From contig CAXHTR010000007.1 of assembly GCA_964019655.1 (NCBI GenBank), positions 310,001 to 374,000 on the forward strand: 64,000 nt of DNA, written 5' to 3'. Of the stretch, positions 56,472-64,000 are shown in pieces (the first letter of the stretch is position 1; each line of letters starts with the position of its first letter). Origin of the DNA: Perkinsela sp. pyNocScin1. Lineage: Eukaryota > Euglenozoa > Kinetoplastea > Prokinetoplastida > Perkinselidae. The translations under genes were made by a program, and so were the position numbers. The notes beneath the pieces are model-generated. The model had not been told where the DNA came from, did not search any database, and worked only from the letters and a program-made list of their open reading frames with translations.

Positions 56472-56751
56472 TGAGATGGTAGAATAGAAGAAGCGCAAAG
56501 ATGAAGTGAATGATCGGTGTAAGTGAAGTAACGCATCGATGCATCGAGTAGAGATAATAAGAAGAGGCAGTCTCTGCTTCAGCTCTGGATTTGTAGAACA
56601 GGGTAAATAGGATTCAGACATCATTAAAGACGCTCCTAAAATATATATTCGTATATTTCACTATATGTTCACATGAGCCTCGGAAACTACCTGTGTCTTT
56701 TACCAGCTTTCATCTTGCACATAAGATTTTTTTTAAATACTTTCACGTTGC

Positions 56752-57564
56752 TTAATCTCTCAGCTTTATAAGTTCATCGCCATTTATATTTTTTTCTCTT
56801 TCTTCCCTCTCGTGTTTTGCACCACTTTCATCGATAATGCCCATAATCTGCGTTTCATAAATCATGAGCGTTCCAGTGTATGAAGAAGCAACAATTGCGA
56901 GCCCTGAAAATGAATTGTTTCTGGCCCACACGGCAGTGAGACCCGCTGGAACAACGCTCAAGTCAAGCCTGCCACTCAGTCCGTTGTTGCTGAAATTGAC
57001 TCGATGGATGCCTGATGGGAGATGAAGTAGATTCAGAGTCCCTGTAAAACGATTGAAGCTGACGTTGATGTCTGTGAGCGACTCTGGGAGCTTCGTTAGG
57101 TCCAGCGTGCCGCTCAGCAGGTTGCCTCCCACATCAAGCTCGCTGAGGCTTCTGGGTAGATCCGTCAGAACGCAGCTCCCCGTGAACGCACAGCAATAAA
57201 GCCAGCAATTCTTGAGTAAAGGCGGCAACGCAGTCATATCAATCGTCCCAGTAATTCCCTCATGGTTAAAAATGGCAACCTTAATGAGCTTTGGCGGGAG
57301 GAAATCTAGGCTAAGCGTCCCACTTAGTGGCTCTTCATCTTCGAAAGTTAGATCGTTGACATTGCCCACCTCGTCACAAGATAAAGCAATCCATTCACAA
57401 ACATCGTAGAACGCGCCGTTTTCGTCTTGAAAGTAGGACTTGGAATCTTCGTCGAGACCTTCGATGAGAATCTCCATGCGAGACTGGTCGTTCAGGGAGT
57501 CGTAGTCGAGGCGGCCGAGTGCGGCCTGGGTGTCTGCAAAGAGGAGTCTGAGAGCTGGTAGCAT
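56752..57564 (-). CDS. Secreted-type LRR protein, family B (270 aa)
   Basis: The ATG at 57562-57564 gives MLPALRLLFADTQAALGRLDYDSLNDQ (frame open to 57684). Cap VCEWIALSCDEVGNV, with the WxGV glycine replaced. Six repeats: CCAFTGSCVLTDLP, LDVGGNLLSGTLDLTKLP, INVSFNRFTGTLNLLHLP and VNFSNNGLSGRLDLSVVP. It ends AIVASSYTGTLMIYETQ and IIDESGAKHEREEREK, the family B closing element with a charged extension. Its last three repeats resemble 35136-35969 more than the adjacent genes. Confidence 0.92.
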   Translation of the reverse strand: MLPALRLLFADTQAALGRLDYDSLNDQSRMEILIEGLDEDSKSYFQDENGAFYDVCEWIALSCDEVGNVNDLTFEDEEPLSGTLSLDFLPPKLIKVAIFNHEGITGTIDMTALPPLLKNCWLYCCAFTGSCVLTDLPRSLSELDVGGNLLSGTLDLTKLPESLTDINVSFNRFTGTLNLLHLPSGIHRVNFSNNGLSGRLDLSVVPAGLTAVWARNNSFSGLAIVASSYTGTLMIYETQIMGIIDESGAKHEREEREKNINGDELIKLRD

Positions 57565-57915
57565 TGATGCGGAATGAAGTAAAGCTCTTAAATGTGAATC
57601 GCATCGAAAGATAACGACTGATATCAAAAAGCTACACGAAGGTACGAGTTCAAGACCGTTCGATAATAAAGGATTAACGGACACTGCAGAAAATCAACGC
57701 CTTTGAACGCTGCACTGCTTATAAGTTCTTAGCACTGAGACAGACAAACCATCTCTTCTCTTCAAATACACACGGCGTCTCTTTCAAAATACTCCAACAT
57801 TCTTCACCAAAAATAAAAAGAACATCAGCGGGAAACACCAGCCACAATCATGCTTCCAAACTTCGAATATATTCATATCCGATCATTCATAATATTCAAT
57901 GATTCACTCTGAAAC

Positions 57916-58782
57916 CTACGGATACAAGTCACTGACTCGAGCGAGCCGAATGTTCACGTCCATCGGGTGTGCACCGCCGTGAGGACCAACGACGCAGCTG
58001 ATCTGCGTGCCACGCAGCGAGAGGGTTCCCTCGAAGTCCCTTTGCAAGACAGCTGTCCCGCTCAACAGCGTGTCTTGTGCGTAAAGCTCGGTAAGATTCT
58101 GCGGCACATGGGGCTTGTAGAATGGGCTTGAGAGCTTATTGCCCTGTAAATGGAGCTCTTTGAGACTTTGGGGCAGATTTTCGAGCGAAATCTCCCCGCA
58201 AAAGAGATTATGTCCGAGATGCAAAACCTCGAGCGTCGTCGGTAGCTTCTCCAGATTGATTTCCCCATCAAACTGATTTTTTCCCATGAACATCTCAATT
58301 AAGTTCTTTGGCAGCGCACTCAAATCGCAAGACCCGGAAAATTTGTTCGCACTGATGTTGATGTGCACGACACCTGGAGGGAAGCTCGTCATATCCACCT
58401 CCCCTGTAAAGCTGCAGCCTGATAGGCTGAAGACTTCGAGATCAGTAGGTAAACCTGCTGTGCGCAGCGTTCCTGTGAGATCTGGCTCCCACATGATGGC
58501 AAATTTTTGCACACCTGGTGGGATATACTGCATGTCCATGGTGCCTGCCATGTCGCTCTCAAAGATTATCTCGATGACCCGATCATCAGGCGCAGATGGA
58601 TCGCAGTCGATCCCCTTCCACTCGCACACATCCAAGAAGACACCTTCTTCTGCTTGGAAATCTTCTTTGGACTCATCATCGAGGCTCGACACGAGAAGCT
58701 CCATGCGGGTCTGGTCTGTGAGCATATTTGGGTCGAAGCGGCTAAGCGCAGGATCAGCTGTGATCAGGAACAGTGGTAGCAC
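57916..58782 (-). CDS. Secreted-type LRR protein, family B, with GTG where the start ATG should be (288 aa)
   Basis: The sequence is family-like from its first codon (LPLFLITADPALSRFDPNMLTDQTRMEL after the start), but the codon at 58780-58782 is GTG, and no ATG occurs upstream in frame before the frame closes. The next in-frame ATG is in DPNMLTDQ, which would remove the hydrophobic start. The cap is intact (VCEWKGIDCDPSAPDDRV) and seven repeats follow, e.g. INISANKFSGSCDLSALP, LHLGHNLFCGEISLENLP. Closing element VVGPHGGAHPMDVNI. Start-codon loss, a sequence error or non-ATG initiation are the options. Confidence 0.8.
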   Translation of the reverse strand: MLPLFLITADPALSRFDPNMLTDQTRMELLVSSLDDESKEDFQAEEGVFLDVCEWKGIDCDPSAPDDRVIEIIFESDMAGTMDMQYIPPGVQKFAIMWEPDLTGTLRTAGLPTDLEVFSLSGCSFTGEVDMTSFPPGVVHINISANKFSGSCDLSALPKNLIEMFMGKNQFDGEINLEKLPTTLEVLHLGHNLFCGEISLENLPQSLKELHLQGNKLSSPFYKPHVPQNLTELYAQDTLLSGTAVLQRDFEGTLSLRGTQISCVVGPHGGAHPMDVNIRLARVSDLYP

Positions 58783-59066
58783 TGTTAATTGAAAAGAAGG
58801 AGAGGAAGTGGAGAAGGATTCTATTCAGAGAATGAGGCTGACACTCGTGAGAGTGTAATGCTAAGAAACATTGGTATAAGCCCAAGTCTATTCTATTCGC
58901 TGTGATCAGTCCTTATTCGATGTAGAGACGATGTAAGTAGGGTGCGATACTTCTTATTCACAGGAACCTTTCCTCGCTCTCCGATCTCTATACACCACCG
59001 CAATCTTTAATCAGTCGCCCCTCTTTTCTTTGAACATACGTCATCCCTTCCTCATCAACAATGCGA

Positions 59067-59870
59067 TCAATCGGATTGAAGTCCAAGTACACATTGCTTG
59101 TACACACATTGCTTGTATGCACTGGAAACAACTGCCTCCCCGCAAAAACGGTTCCCTGAGGCTTGAATCATACTGATGCGCTGTGGGAACTGTAAAAGGA
59201 CGAATTCTCCACAGAGCTTGTTTCGCATGATGTTCAGCGTCTCCAGAGCGTCTGGCAGATTATTGAGGGTGACTTCCCCCTCGAAGGCATTGTCGCTGAG
59301 GCAGAGCTGCTGCAGGGAATCTGGCAGGTGCGCCAAGTCAATGCTCCCGACAAGGCAATTGCAGTCGAGGTGGAGGACTTCAAGGTTTGCTGGGAGGAGC
59401 GACAGATTGACACTGCCCGAAAATTTGTTCACACTTGCTCGCAAAACCTTCAAAGGGTCTGGCAGGGCAGTCAGGTCCAGCGTCCCCGACAGCGCATTTT
59501 CGTCGAGGTGCAGATCGACGAGCCCACGCGGCAGCAGTGGCGTGCTGAGCGTGCCTTCGACCCCAAGGCCGTAGACCATGAAGAAGCGCACGTGCGCTGG
59601 GACAAAGTCGAAGTTGAGGGAGCCCGCAAACTCTTGCTGAAATGTCATCCACTTCCAGTGCACGGCGACAACGGGGTGGTCGGCGTTGCCCAAAACGCTG
59701 GGCCACGCGGCGATGTCGCGGTACCCAGCGCTGGCGTCTTGGAAAAAGGCCTTTGAGGCCGAAGAGAGGCCGTCGACGAGGATTTCCATCTTGGCCTGGT
59801 CGGAGAGAAGGGCGTAGTCGAGGCGGCCAAGGGCGGTGTCAGATGCGAAGAGATGTGGAGCGATGAGCAT
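59067..59870 (-). CDS. LRR protein, family B, with shifted C-terminus (267 aa)
   Basis: ATG at 59868-59870: MLIAPHLFASDTALGRLDYALLSDQAKMEIL. The cap has no cysteine (YRDIAAWPSVLGNADHPV). Seven repeats, including LHLDENALSGTLDLTALP and LCLSDNAFEGEVTLNNLP. Near the end a 15-base tandem duplication gives VYKQCVYKQC, and the frame then stops (LQSD). Immediately beyond, another frame reads YLDFNPIDRIVDEEGMTYVQ, the expected family B ending, up to about 58990. The annotated end is therefore a frameshifted one and the closing element is lost. Confidence 0.82.
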   Translation of the reverse strand: MLIAPHLFASDTALGRLDYALLSDQAKMEILVDGLSSASKAFFQDASAGYRDIAAWPSVLGNADHPVVAVHWKWMTFQQEFAGSLNFDFVPAHVRFFMVYGLGVEGTLSTPLLPRGLVDLHLDENALSGTLDLTALPDPLKVLRASVNKFSGSVNLSLLPANLEVLHLDCNCLVGSIDLAHLPDSLQQLCLSDNAFEGEVTLNNLPDALETLNIMRNKLCGEFVLLQFPQRISMIQASGNRFCGEAVVSSAYKQCVYKQCVLGLQSD

Positions 59871-59929
59871 TTTTTGGTAAGTAATTGAATGAATATACGA
59901 TGAAATGTATGAAGAGCATTCAGCTAGCA

Positions 59930-60235
59930 CAGGGTTTCAATTTGGTGGTAAATTTACCACCAGGTGGTAAATGGCACTTTTCAGAATTTCATTTTCCGAA
60001 AATTTTTTTGTAAAAGACAAATCACGCGCAGCCAAAACCTTTCAGATTCGCTATTCAATTCGCGATTTCTACCTATTTCAGTCAATTTACTATAAAAGAA
60101 ATGATCTAAGCGGTAGATTGAAGCTCGAGAATCGGTAATCACACAAATTTTGAATCTTCGTCGACCACCTGCTGACCGGACGTCTCTACAGGTGGTAAAT
60201 AGGATCAGAATTTTTCAAATTTTGCTGAAACCCTG
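59930..60235. mobile_element. hAT-like miniature transposon (306 bp), element 3
   Basis: Terminal inverted repeats CAGGGTTTCA (59930-59939) and TGAAACCCTG (60226-60235) are perfect over 10 bases. They are flanked by an exact 8-bp target duplication AGCTAGCA (59922-59929 and 60236-60243). Subterminal words GGTGGTAAAT occur at 59944, 59963 and 60191, and inverted at 59952. The interior has no coding capacity. CAGGG ends plus the 8-bp duplication point to the hAT superfamily; the subterminal word differs from elements 1 and 2. The left end is 59 bases upstream of the 59067-59870 gene's ATG. Confidence 0.93.
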
Positions 60236-60243
60236 AGCTAGCA

Positions 60244-60563
60244 GCTTGGTACGTACTTTACCTTAGGCAGTGTCTCTCATCATTATGAAAAGTTTTTGCT
60301 GAGTTACCCCTTTAATCCCTCCTAATTTTGACTGAGCACATTTTCGGACGTTGCATGAGTGCCCTCTTTACGTCAGGAATTTATAAAGTATTTCCTCGAG
60401 GGTTACCACGCCCACAAAAGCACATGATACTGAGATTCTGCAGCATCTAGTACAAATAATGAGATAATTCAGTGCAATTACAGTGCAGTGCACAACATCT
60501 GACTAAATAAATACTACTTTATCCAGCTGATCAAATTTTATCTAACTCTTGTATCGCATCTGC
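60244..60563. other. Spacer, no gene seen
   Basis: About 320 AT-rich bases between hAT-like element 3 and the next LRR gene. Nothing was recognised. Confidence 0.45.
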
Positions 60564-61460
60564 TCAGTAAATATGAACAATTTTACTGTTCTTGCCGTCC
60601 AAAAACATTCTTTGTTTCTTATGCGGCTTGCCTGACTCGTCAACGACAGCTCTCACTTTGTTTTTTCCTAATTGAACCCGAGGCAAGCTATTCGACACGA
60701 CAGCAGTTCCATCAAACGAGTTATTGAAGAGATTTATCTGCATCATACCCGGGTGGGATTCTTTGATGATGACACTACCTGAGAGCGCATTGTGTGCAAG
60801 TAGAATGTTTGTGAGAGTTTCTGGGAGATTTTCAAATTCGACTTCGCCGGAAAGTTCGTTGAAGCTGAGGTCGAGCATCTTAAGCGTTGCCGGGAGCTTG
60901 GACAAATTAACACTGCCTGAGAAAGAATTCTTGAATGCGGAGAGGCATTCCAGGCCTCTCGGCAGGGCGCTTAGGTCGCAGCTGCCGTTGAAATCGTTGT
61001 TCTCGATCGAAAACTGCACGAGTCCCATCGGCAGGGATGTTAAATCTAATGTGCCACTCATTCCTGTGCCTCGAATACGCAAGTCCTCCAAGCTGGTAGG
61101 CAGTGCACGCGTTGCTATCGAGCCAACGATCCCGAACTGCATAAAAATATATATTTCCTGCACCTTCGGCGGGCAAAACTGGAATGACAGCGACCCGACG
61201 AGGTTAATGTGACTGACATTCATTCTAAGCTCGATGACACTTCCATCGCTGTCGCAATCGACGCCGTACCACTCTTCGATGTCAGTAAAAGCCCCATTTT
61301 CATCTTGATACGCCGCCTTAGACTCTTCAGAAAGGGTACTGACGAGCATTTCCATGAGCGTTTGATCTGATAGGGAATCGTAGTCGAGGCGGCCGAGGGC
61401 AGGGTCAACAGACTGGACTGTGAGGCTGAGAAAAGAATTTGCCATTGTAAGAAATCTCAT
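60564..61460 (-). CDS. Secreted-type LRR protein, family B (298 aa)
   Basis: Two possible ATGs (61460 and 61445); the second gives MANSFLSLTVQSVDPALGRLDYDSLSDQ. The cap retains only the second cysteine (IEEWYGVDCDSDGSV). Six repeats: LRIRGTGMSGTLDLTSLP, FSIENNDFNGSCDLSALP, LSAFKNSFSGSVNLSKLP and LDLSFNELSGEVEFENLP. Closing element AVVDESGKPHKKQRMFLDG. It is the first family B gene in the presumed direction of transcription, after the intracellular LRR gene at the right. Confidence 0.92.
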   Translation of the reverse strand: MRFLTMANSFLSLTVQSVDPALGRLDYDSLSDQTLMEMLVSTLSEESKAAYQDENGAFTDIEEWYGVDCDSDGSVIELRMNVSHINLVGSLSFQFCPPKVQEIYIFMQFGIVGSIATRALPTSLEDLRIRGTGMSGTLDLTSLPMGLVQFSIENNDFNGSCDLSALPRGLECLSAFKNSFSGSVNLSKLPATLKMLDLSFNELSGEVEFENLPETLTNILLAHNALSGSVIIKESHPGMMQINLFNNSFDGTAVVSNSLPRVQLGKNKVRAVVDESGKPHKKQRMFLDGKNSKIVHIY

Positions 61461-61569
61461 CAGAAAATAGTTTAAAAATAATTTGCTTTCGAGAGGAACG
61501 GCGATTGTAAGGGAAATAACACGGCAACCGCATTAAGAAGGTTCATTCCGAAGGCTTCGCCGAGCTACC

Positions 61570-62907
61570 TCATAGGGGCACAGGCTCTGTGTACTTCAGC
61601 GCGTGCCAGTTCGGCCGCTTATCCTTCTTATACTTTTCAATAGCTGAACGAGTAATCTTTGTCCCGCCTATGTCGACCACCCGCAGATTTTTACACTCTG
61701 CTACAATATCGAGCAGCTTCGCGTCGATATATTGGCATTCCCACAGTATCAAAGTGTGCAGATGCGCTGCGTTGGCCCGGATGATGGGGAGAAGCTCACT
61801 CGTAGAGACATACATGGAGTCCATCTCAATCGATAGCAAGTTGGTGAACTTTGACAGATAGTATAGCGATTGCGAGCTCATATTGCTGTAGCCGAAGCGA
61901 AGATGGCGCACACTCCGCTGCAGTGTCGGGCTCATAAACATCAGGTACATGTGCTTGTCCTCGCCCTGGGGGTCAACCTCGAGCACAGAGATACTCTCTA
62001 CCTTCGTGCACTGTGCCAGTGTGGCCATGATGATGGGCCCAATTGTGACGTAGAGGTAGATCTCTTTCGCCGTATCTTTTCTGTCAGTGATGTACGAGAG
62101 CGCTCCAGCGAGCTCGTGGTCCTCAAAGGGGTAGGCATGGGAGTCATAGTAGCAATCGTTTGATCCAGTGTTGATTTGGATGGTCGTGGCCTGGGGCACC
62201 TGCATGAGCGACTTGACGCACTCGTATGCATCGCCGATTTTACTATACATGATTTTCTGTAACTGTGGGAGCTTCTGTAGCACAGCCATATCATCTGGAA
62301 GAGCGTCGGTGCCTTCCATATCGAAGATGCGTAGCGTCTTGCACTTGGCAATGTTCTCAAGGTCTGCGTGCGTGAGCTTGTCGAAATCACATCGGTCAAA
62401 ATTCAGGCGGAGCTCCTCGCACGGGTGCAGGTGCAGCACCTCAAAGTACTCTGGGTGGTACGCCGGCAGAATAATCCGCTGCCAGCGCTGCGTCGGGTCG
62501 CTGAGGAGGGGGAAGAACTCCTCGAAGGGTCGGTCATGGCGGGTGTAGTTGGATTCCCGGCCAATCTTGGTGTACTTTTGTTCGATGCATATCGGTTGGA
62601 AGATGTTGGACACGCGGTGTGTTTCGTCAATGTACTCCGGAGACTCTCCCCATGTGCACAGCCACTTCTTTTTCTTAGCGAACTGCGTAAGGCTAAGGAT
62701 GCCTTCAATAGACAGGATGCTCTCAGTATTTGTGCTGAGGGTGGCTGGGCCACACTCTGCGGCGAGGAACAGGCTTTCGACGAGCACAGGCTGGTCATTC
62801 TGGCTGTCGCAGAGTTCGCGCTCGGTAATACGCTGCATGCGCTCTTGATAGGACTCTTCATTTGTTGCTTTGGTTGGCTGTGTGGAGCTTTTACGTGATC
62901 GCTTCAT
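61570..62907 (-). CDS. Intracellular-type LRR protein, RNI-like (445 aa)
   Basis: There is no hydrophobic start: the N-terminus is basic and polar (MKRSRKSSTQPTKATNEES). From about residue 165 irregular LRRs of the ribonuclease-inhibitor/AMN1 kind appear, such as LENIAKCKTLRIFDMEGTD, LYYLSKFTNLLSIEMDSM, LHTLILWECQYIDAKLLDIV and ECKNLRVVDIGGTKITRSAI. This LxxCxxLxxLDIxGTxIT layout is widespread in kinetoplastid cytoplasmic LRR proteins and differs from the array's secreted type. ATG at 62905-62907. Function unknown; protein-protein interaction or an adaptor role is inferred from the fold. Confidence 0.9.
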   Translation of the reverse strand: MKRSRKSSTQPTKATNEESYQERMQRITERELCDSQNDQPVLVESLFLAAECGPATLSTNTESILSIEGILSLTQFAKKKKWLCTWGESPEYIDETHRVSNIFQPICIEQKYTKIGRESNYTRHDRPFEEFFPLLSDPTQRWQRIILPAYHPEYFEVLHLHPCEELRLNFDRCDFDKLTHADLENIAKCKTLRIFDMEGTDALPDDMAVLQKLPQLQKIMYSKIGDAYECVKSLMQVPQATTIQINTGSNDCYYDSHAYPFEDHELAGALSYITDRKDTAKEIYLYVTIGPIIMATLAQCTKVESISVLEVDPQGEDKHMYLMFMSPTLQRSVRHLRFGYSNMSSQSLYYLSKFTNLLSIEMDSMYVSTSELLPIIRANAAHLHTLILWECQYIDAKLLDIVAECKNLRVVDIGGTKITRSAIEKYKKDKRPNWHALKYTEPVPL

Positions 62908-63045
62908 TGGATGTGTGAAAATTCGAGGCGCTGGTGCATAAAATTTGTTTAGAAAGTGGGCGCCTTACGATTCTACTCCATTTCTCCTTTTCAGTACGAA
63001 GGAACAACCATAAACGTCTGTCCGCACAAATGTGATTGAGCTACC

Positions 63046-63435
63046 GTGAACGATCGTAGTCCCCGCTCCACAGCTCCTTCTGCTCTTTCTCGCCACTGTG
63101 AAGTAATTTTGCCTCGTCGTTCGGGAGAGTATTATGGCGCGGTTGGGTTCCGCGAAGCGCATGCAATCTATCTCGTGGAAGGCTTCCCGGTGGTTGTTGG
63201 GCTGGATCGATCACATCGGCACCCCTCTTCCACTTCGAGGAAAAAGCCACTTCGTCCTCTGATCAAACTTTGTGATGCCGAGGATGATATCTATCAAGGG
63301 GGTTTTGGAGGTGTTTGCCGATTTGAGGTTGACTATTCTGGTCGAAAGGAGACGATGAACAAGGACTGGCGATGCGTGGTGGCTAAGGATTGGTATCACG
63401 AGATTGGTGATGCGGGCAACTTTTGCCTCGTGTGA
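63046..63435 (+). other. Plus-strand open frame of uncertain status (no ATG)
   Basis: The frame opens after a TGA at 63037-63039; the first codon at 63046 is GTG, and an ATG appears only near the end (MNKDWR). The translated sequence has a plausible composition in parts (AVGFREAHAIYLVEGFPVVV and GGVCRFEVDYSGRKETMNKD, each shortened) and ends GDAGNFCLV. I recognise no family. It may be an exon-like remnant or the first sign of a divergent plus-strand gene cluster. Minus-strand frames over the same stretch look worse. Confidence 0.25.
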
Positions 63436-63536
63436 TTCGCAAGGCCTCTCTCTCTCTCTTTCTTTGAGAGCGCGTGTCGAGGGCACAGATAACGCATACG
63501 CAAATATTCATCGCATAACCTCATCACTTTTGATGA

Positions 63537-63779
63537 CAGAGGCATGGCACTCGAGTAAAAGAAGATTCTGCGCCATCGAGACCGGTGGCGTGGCAGCTTC
63601 TCATCATTCAGCAGAAACTGGAGAAATTTCCAGATATTGTGCTTTCGGATAACTCTTCCGGAGTTAAAAGTACAAGCCCCATACAACATGCGTCTAGTCG
63701 GTTGTTACAGGGCAGGAATACACGCTTCAAGTCCTTTGTGATCGACTATAAAAACCTGCGGTACATCAGGGATGTGTGA
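63537..63779 (+). other. Plus-strand open frame of uncertain status (no ATG)
   Basis: Starting after a TGA at 63534-63536, the frame encodes QRHGTRVKEDSAPSRPVAWQ, LLIIQQKLEKFPDIVLSDNS and RFKSFVIDYKNLRYIRDV before TGA at 63777-63779. There is no ATG in frame. It is in a different frame from 63046-63435, and the two could be pieces of one decayed plus-strand gene. The family is unknown. A CT-rich tract (63447-63472) lies between them. Confidence 0.2.
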
Positions 63780-64000
63780 TAAAGAAATGTTCTCTTTGCC
63801 AAGATCTTCTCTGCCAGAGCAGCACAATTAGCATGAGCTCATTCGAGAATGAAGTTTATCAAAAGCAATGAGATAATGTAGTGCCGTACGAACGATCCGG
63901 TAAATGATAAAAAATCGTATAAATTGACCTGTCTATGAATGCTGCTACCGTGAGCCGCAATATATTGATCAGATTTTTTCATTCTTGTCACATAAGATAA

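Noticed and set aside
1-61460. Plant or algal origin, suggested by the LRRNT_2-like cap and LxGxI-type repeats
   Set aside because: The orthologous full-length JBP1, the same-strand intronless gene layout and the short spacers point to a kinetoplastid; the cap similarity alone is weak evidence of ancestry.
62368-62898. 176-codon plus-strand frame opposite the RNI-like LRR gene
   Set aside because: It is the complement of a GC-rich coding region; the minus-strand frame has clear LRRs, this one has none.
63447-63472. CT-rich tract as a microsatellite or splice signal
   Set aside because: Short, and it lies between two uncertain frames, so it cannot be tied to any gene.

Overview
The window reads as one directional gene cluster from a kinetoplastid protist. 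Nearly every convincing gene lies on the minus strand, the genes appear intronless and are separated by short AT-rich spacers, and position 18555-20882 encodes a clear full-length orthologue of JBP1, the base J thymidine hydroxylase/binding protein of kinetoplastids. The species cannot be fixed from sequence alone; a bodonid or prokinetoplastid is possible, but that is a guess. At the far right (about 62.9-63.8 kb) weak open frames appear on the plus strand, so a divergent strand switch may lie there.

The window is dominated by a tandem array of about 46 leucine-rich-repeat (LRR) genes, pseudogenes and relics. Most proteins start with a short hydrophobic stretch. In families A and B this is followed by a conserved 'GRxDPxxLSDQxxME' segment and a cap resembling the plant LRRNT_2 domain (CxWxGVxC). 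A run of roughly 21-23-residue repeats of the type 'LPxxLxxLxLxxNxFSGxLDL' comes next. I see no transmembrane segment or GPI-type tail. Four lineages are used as labels below. Family A is about 195-220 aa with 5-6 repeats and ends in 'DxxRVxI'. Family B is about 230-480 aa with 5-16 repeats; many members end in a shared 'VVDExGxxHPxxxxIL' element. Sub-branch B1 consists of four 455-477 aa proteins starting 'MLFLYAPDE'. Family C is about 215-226 aa and has a 'CNQCYxVDTxxLP' motif in most members. Family D is about 240-281 aa, lacks 'GRLD' and has 'MDxLPxSLxFxHL'.

Layout: 1-16.4 kb holds A, D and B genes. A hAT-like non-autonomous transposon follows (16441-17191). 17.8-35 kb holds A, B and C genes with JBP1 embedded among them. 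35-48.6 kb is the long-LRR zone with all four B1 genes, one pseudogene with three nonsense codons, and a second hAT-like element (44789-45570). 49-61.5 kb is a run of about 270-300 aa B genes with one A gene, several decayed copies, a possible mitochondrial small protein, a broken small non-LRR gene and a third hAT-like element (59930-60235). The cluster closes with an intracellular-type LRR protein (61570-62907).

Working interpretation (inference): a secreted or surface recognition/adhesion repertoire growing by tandem duplication, with nonsense and frameshift decay and repeated insertion of small hAT elements. No ligand or biochemical role can be read from the sequence.
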